From positions 1 through 10,014 of the forward strand of contig CAMZMA010000288.1 in assembly GCA_947311815.1 (NCBI GenBank): a DNA stretch of 10,014 nt, in the 5' to 3' direction. Within the stretch, counting starts at the first letter, position 1, and each line of letters starts with the position of its first letter. Positions 7,236-10,014 of the stretch are shown here, piece after piece. The translations under genes were made by a program, and so were the position numbers. The notes under the pieces were generated by a model that did not search any database, had not been told where the DNA came from, and worked only from the letters and a program-made list of their open reading frames with translations. Source of the DNA: an uncultured Flavobacteriaceae bacterium. Lineage in GTDB: Bacteria; Bacteroidota; Bacteroidia; Flavobacteriales; Flavobacteriaceae.

Positions 7236-7309
7236 CAAATGAATTTTGTAATAAACGAAATAATCTATTTTCTTTAATCTAAAAAAATAAAATTAATCAA
7301 TTACAAAAA

Positions 7310-7345
7310 ATGATTTTAGGATTTCAACCGAGACTCAATAAATAG
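7310..7345 (+). other. Possible 11-codon upstream ORF before fadE
   Basis: ATG at 7310, preceded by an A-run as in neighbouring genes, opens a frame reading MILGFQPRLNK and closes with TAG at 7343-7345. The stop codon lies at the base of the right arm of a small hairpin (agact 7331-7335 / agtct 7344-7348). It could be a leader peptide affecting fadE expression, but an ORF this short occurs often by chance. Confidence 0.15.
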
Positions 7346-7367
7346 TCTTGAATCTTGGTTCTAAAAT
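7313..7367 (+). other. Structured leader region upstream of fadE
   Basis: An imperfect long stem: attttag (7313-7319) with ctaaaat (7361-7367), aacc (7327-7330) with ggtt (7357-7360), and agact (7331-7335) with agtct (7344-7348), with internal bulges. An 11-nt direct repeat, tttaatctaaa, lies at 7273-7283 and again at 7369-7379, the second copy just before the fadE ATG. No known riboswitch pattern is recognised. The 209-nt spacer is long for an operon and may hold an extra promoter or control element. Confidence 0.3.
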
Positions 7368-7387
7368 TTTTAATCTAAAGAAAAAAA

Positions 7388-9187
7388 ATGGCAGATTTAT
7401 TAAGAGGAGGTCAGTTTCTTGTAAAAGAAACACCCTGTGAAGACATTTTCACACCAGAAGATTTTAATGAAGATCAAATTATGATGAAAGACTCTGTAAA
7501 AGAGTTTGTAGATCGCGAAATTTGGCCTCATAAAGCTCGTTTTGAGCAAAAAGATTATAAATTAACCGAAGAGTTAATGAAAAAAGCAGGAGACCTCGGT
7601 TTTTTAAGCGTTTCCGTTCCTGAAGAATATGGCGGAATGGGTATGGGTTTTGTTGATACCATGTTAGTTTGCGATTATATTTCTGGCGCAACAGGGTCTT
7701 TTAGCACTTCTTTTGGCGCACATACAGGTATTGGTACGATGCCAATTACACTGTACGGAACAGAAGAACAAAAACAAAAATATGTACCTAAATTAGCTTC
7801 TGGCGAATGGATTGGTTCTTATTGTTTAACAGAACCAAGTGCTGGTTCTGATGCTAATTCTGGAAAAACAAAAGCTGTTTTATCAGAAGATGGAAAGCAC
7901 TATTTAATTACTGGTCAAAAAATGTGGATTTCTAATGCGGGTTTCTGTAATTTGATGATTGTATTTGCTCGTATTGAAGATGATAAAAACATCACAGGTT
8001 TTATTGTAGAGTATGATAAAAATAATCCTAATGGAATTACTATGGGAGAAGAAGAACATAAATTAGGAATTCGTTCGTCTTCTACTCGTCAGGTTTTTTA
8101 CAATGAAACAAAAGTTCCTGTAGAAAATATGTTATCTACTCGTGGCAACGGATTTAAAATTGCCATGAACGCTTTAAATGTTGGTCGTATTAAATTGGCA
8201 GCAGCTTGTGTAGATGCAGAACGTAGAGTAATTACTGAATCTGTAAAATATGCCAATGAACGAGTACAGTTTAAAGTTCCTATTTCATCATTTGGAGCAA
8301 TTAGACAAAAAATCGCTGAAATGACTACCAATGCTTGGGTAGATGAAACGGCTTGTTATAGAGCAGGTAAAAACATAGAAGACCGAATTAAATTACGTCA
8401 AAATAATGGTAAAGACACGCATCAAGAAGCCGAATTAAAAGGTGTAGAAGAATATGCGATTGAATGCTCAATCTTAAAAGTTGCTGTTTCTGAACATGTA
8501 CAAAAATGTACTGACGAAGGAATTCAAATTTTTGGAGGTATGGGATTCTCTGAAGATACTCCAATAGAATCTGCTTGGAGAGATGCTCGTATCGCTCGTA
8601 TTTACGAAGGAACGAACGAAATTAACAGAATGTTATCTATCGGAATGTTAATCAAAAAAGCCATGAAAGGGCATGTAGATTTATTAGGACCTGCAACTGC
8701 TGTTGTAAAAGAATTAACAAGTATTCCATCATTTGAAACACCAGATTACTCGCAATTATTTGCAGAGGAAAAAGGAATTATTAAAAATTTAAAAAAATTA
8801 TTCTTAATGGTTTCGGGTGCTTGTTTACAAAAATACGGACAAGAAATTGAAGAACATCAGCAATTATTATTAGCTGCTTCTGATATTTTAATTCAGATTT
8901 ACATGGCAGAATCTGCTATTTTAAGAGCAGAAAAATTGGCTAAAAACCAAGGAGAAGATGCTGTAAAAGAACAAATAGCAATGGCTAAATTAAATTTATT
9001 TCATGCTATTGATGTTATAGAAACCGCAGGTAAACATTCTATTATTTCTTTTGCTGAAGGTGATGAGCAACGTATGATGTTAATGGGCTTAAAACGTTAT
9101 ATCAAATATACGAACATGCCAAACATTATTGAATTAAGAAATATAATAGCAGATAAAGTAACACAAGAAAACAAGTATTGTTTTTAA
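7388..9187 (+). CDS. fadE: Acyl-CoA dehydrogenase, FadE type
   Basis: A FAD enzyme of 599 residues that oxidises acyl-CoA to trans-2-enoyl-CoA, the first step of beta-oxidation, passing electrons to ETF (not in this window). The N-terminal helical domain is followed by the flavin-binding beta-domain with CLTEPSAGSDA (146-156) and GQKMWISNAG (176-185). The C-terminal helical domain has IFGGMGFSEDTP, and the catalytic base is E407 in IYEGTNEINR, equivalent to Glu376 of medium-chain dehydrogenase. About 170 residues follow the core (430-599); this extension is shared with Bacillus FadE (594 residues) and resembles that of very-long-chain dehydrogenases, hinting at long-chain substrates. The ATG at 7388 follows an A-run (aaagaaaaaaa). 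It is the last gene of the operon: a hairpin and then a strong terminator follow. Confidence 0.93.
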   Translation: MADLLRGGQFLVKETPCEDIFTPEDFNEDQIMMKDSVKEFVDREIWPHKARFEQKDYKLTEELMKKAGDLGFLSVSVPEEYGGMGMGFVDTMLVCDYISGATGSFSTSFGAHTGIGTMPITLYGTEEQKQKYVPKLASGEWIGSYCLTEPSAGSDANSGKTKAVLSEDGKHYLITGQKMWISNAGFCNLMIVFARIEDDKNITGFIVEYDKNNPNGITMGEEEHKLGIRSSSTRQVFYNETKVPVENMLSTRGNGFKIAMNALNVGRIKLAAACVDAERRVITESVKYANERVQFKVPISSFGAIRQKIAEMTTNAWVDETACYRAGKNIEDRIKLRQNNGKDTHQEAELKGVEEYAIECSILKVAVSEHVQKCTDEGIQIFGGMGFSEDTPIESAWRDARIARIYEGTNEINRMLSIGMLIKKAMKGHVDLLGPATAVVKELTSIPSFETPDYSQLFAEEKGIIKNLKKLFLMVSGACLQKYGQEIEEHQQLLLAASDILIQIYMAESAILRAEKLAKNQGEDAVKEQIAMAKLNLFHAIDVIETAGKHSIISFAEGDEQRMMLMGLKRYIKYTNMPNIIELRNIIADKVTQENKYCF

Positions 9188-9192
9188 AAAAA

Positions 9193-9210
9193 TAAACTCT
9201 TATGAGTTTA
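9193..9210 (+). other. Small stem-loop just after the fadE stop
   Basis: taaactc (9193-9199) pairs perfectly with gagttta (9204-9210) around the loop ttat. It begins 6 nt after the stop and is followed by a broken T-rich stretch (ttttcttt). It may protect the 3' end or add to termination, but it is weaker than the terminator at 9261-9295. Confidence 0.4.
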
Positions 9211-9260
9211 ATAATTTTCTTTAACTTAATTTTATAGTTATAGAATTTAGTTGTTTGTTT

Positions 9261-9295
9261 AAAAGACCATCGATTTAATTTGATGGTCTTTTTTT
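9261..9295 (+). terminator. Rho-independent terminator of the fad operon
   Basis: An 11-bp perfect stem, aaaagaccatc (9261-9271) with gatggtctttt (9282-9292), a 10-nt loop and a run of seven T (9289-9295). This is a clear intrinsic terminator 74 nt after the fadE stop. The A-run at its left side would give U residues on the other strand too, so it could work in both directions. Confidence 0.9.
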
Positions 9296-9413
9296 CTACA
9301 AAAAAATAGAAATACTGAATCATACCATCTTAATAGCCTGAATTCGAACTGAAAAATAAATTAAGTGTTAGTCAATCAGTATGTTATGCTAATGGCAGAG
9401 AAGAATGAACGAA

Positions 9414-9481
9414 CCTGCCTGTCGGCAGACAGGGTAATCTGTCTTTAAGAATGAGATTGCCACATTCGTACCTCATTCGTA
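9414..9481 (+). repeat. REP-like flavobacterial intergenic repeat
   Basis: GC-rich for this window. The segment cctgcctgtcggcagacagg (9414-9433) folds as cctgtc/gacagg (9418-9423 with 9428-9433), or alternatively as gacag/ctgtc (9428-9432 with 9439-9443). It is followed by aatgagattgccac (9450-9463), enclosed by the inverted pair gaatgag (9449-9455) / ctcattc (9472-9478), and a direct repeat of attcgta (9464-9470 and 9475-9481). From memory, the combination of a CCTGCCTGTCGGCAGACAGG-like hairpin with GAGATTGCCAC is a widespread intergenic repeat in Flavobacteriaceae genomes. This copy looks degenerate. No function is known to me. Confidence 0.6.
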
Positions 9482-9513
9482 ATGAAAAACATGAGTTAAA
9501 TAGTTGATTATTA

Positions 9514-9602
9514 GTGATAAAAAATAATTTTTAGCTCGAACTCAGGTTAATAGGTGTTCCTATTTATAAGGTGATAAAAATAATTTGAGGTCAGTAGGTA
9601 TT
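9514..9602 (+). repeat. Imperfect local duplication
   Basis: gtgat-A6-taattt (9514-9530) recurs as gtgat-A5-taattt (9571-9586). After each, a 15-nt segment matches at 12 of 15 places: aggttaataggtgtt (9544-9558) and aggtcagtaggtatt (9588-9602). The first copy has about 12 extra bases between the blocks. The first copy also holds a hairpin, aatagg/cctatt (9549-9564). It looks like an old tandem duplication within non-coding DNA. Confidence 0.5.
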
Positions 9603-9642
9603 TACATAATTCGAATCTTCTCTTTATCAATAATTTTGCCTT

Positions 9643-9698
9643 GTCGAGATCTTTTATTATATAAATTATCTACAATAGTTATCGACTGCGCTCGAACC
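9643..9698 (+). repeat. Remnant of a second intergenic repeat family
   Basis: gtcgagatctt (9643-9653) and tcgactgcgctcga (9682-9695, with tcga at both ends), followed by acc. From memory, pieces of the form GTCGAGATCTTTCGACTGCGCTCGAACTGACA are frequent between flavobacterial genes. Here the two parts are separated by about 28 AT-rich bases, and further tcgaa fragments occur at 9344 and 9535, so the element is decayed. Confidence 0.45.
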
Positions 9699-9842
9699 AA
9701 CAAACAATAAAATTACAAATACCCTGCAAACAAGCAAATTGAAATTAAACAAACTTATGCGGTTAAGTACTGACCTTAATAAATTTTTAAGACGAATTTA
9801 AGTTTTACACCAATTTAATTATAATATTTCTTGTATTTGATA

Positions 9843-10014
9843 ATGAGAAAAACAGTAAAAACACCAGTTTTAGAAAGTTTAGATTTTTTAAAGAAATTAA
9901 AATACATTCCATTCTTTTTGGAAGTTATTCTACAATTAATGGAAATAGTTTTTTTTGGAAAATAAGTGGTGTAGATACTAAATTATTTGAATCATATTTA
10001 TACCACTTCTCTCA
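9843..10014 (+). CDS. Possible start of an unknown gene, frame broken at a T8 tract
   Basis: ATG at 9843 opens a 40-codon frame that begins MRKTVKTPVLESLDFLKK and stops with TAA at 9963-9965. A different plus-strand frame is open from 9791 to the window end without ATG, GTG or TTG. Its end reads WKISGVDTKLFESYLYHFS, which looks protein-like. The two frames join if one T is added to the T8 run at 9949-9956. Both frames are therefore compatible with one gene running out of the window, either with a real frameshift or with a homopolymer length error. Relatives are not recognised. A TGTATTTG sequence (9832-9839), close to a -7 box, lies 3 nt before the ATG, too near to be a convincing promoter for this start. 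Confidence 0.25.

Larger units (their letters stand above)
9296..9842. other. Non-coding, repeat-rich stretch
   Basis: No convincing gene on either strand. It contains the degenerate intergenic repeats listed separately (9414-9481, 9514-9602, 9643-9698). The remainder is AT-rich sequence in which I recognise nothing. Confidence 0.6.

Noticed and set aside
9126..9323. Minus-strand ORF of 65 codons across the fadE end and terminator
   Set aside because: It overlaps the fadE 3' end and the terminator hairpin, and its product is a Lys/Phe/Tyr-rich string typical of AT-rich non-coding DNA.
9414..9698. An insertion sequence end or transposon
   Set aside because: No transposase frame, no matched terminal repeats and no target duplication are seen; a decayed non-coding repeat explains it better.

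Overview
The window looks like a chromosomal segment of a Bacteroidota bacterium, most likely Flavobacteriaceae. The DNA is AT-rich, genes lack Shine-Dalgarno sequences and have A-rich leaders, the -7 boxes fit the Bacteroidota form TAnnTTTG, and the intergenic repeats are of flavobacterial style. The genus cannot be fixed from the sequence.

Left part (1-2825, minus strand): an ABC-2 type exporter of NatA/NatB type, with the ATPase at 1896-2825 and the permease at 568-1893 only 2 nt apart. It is followed by a response-regulator gene. This last gene is broken: the receiver domain (78-443) ends at a TAA, but the same frame beyond the stop still encodes the linker of a sigma-54 (NtrC-type) activator up to the window edge. 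It looks like a single-base nonsense mutation or a sequencing error.

Centre (2826-9295, plus strand): a fatty-acid beta-oxidation operon. A MarR-family regulator (3016-3471) is followed by a fused 3-hydroxyacyl-CoA dehydrogenase/enoyl-CoA hydratase (fadN type, 3490-5895), a thiolase (fadA, 5988-7178) and an acyl-CoA dehydrogenase (fadE, 7388-9187). Together these cover all four steps of the beta-oxidation spiral. The gene order equals the fadN-fadA-fadE order known from Bacillus subtilis, but the local regulator is MarR, not TetR. The divergent intergenic region carries two copies of a 15-nt sequence with palindromic core tatgcatgcata, 28 bp apart. The second sits inside a perfect 28-bp palindrome directly upstream of a -7 box for marR; this is the likely autoregulatory operator. 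The fadN/fadA and fadA/fadE spacers hold hairpins, short tandem repeats, a purine tract and a possible 11-codon upstream ORF. The operon ends in a clear intrinsic terminator at 9261-9295.

Right part (9296-10014): about 550 bases of non-coding DNA with degenerate flavobacterial intergenic repeats and an imperfect local duplication. At the edge is a possible start of another plus-strand gene (from 9843) whose frame breaks at a T8 tract. I see no CRISPR array, RNA gene, insertion sequence or defence system. The most notable points are the nonsense-interrupted regulator and the paired palindromic operator of the beta-oxidation operon.
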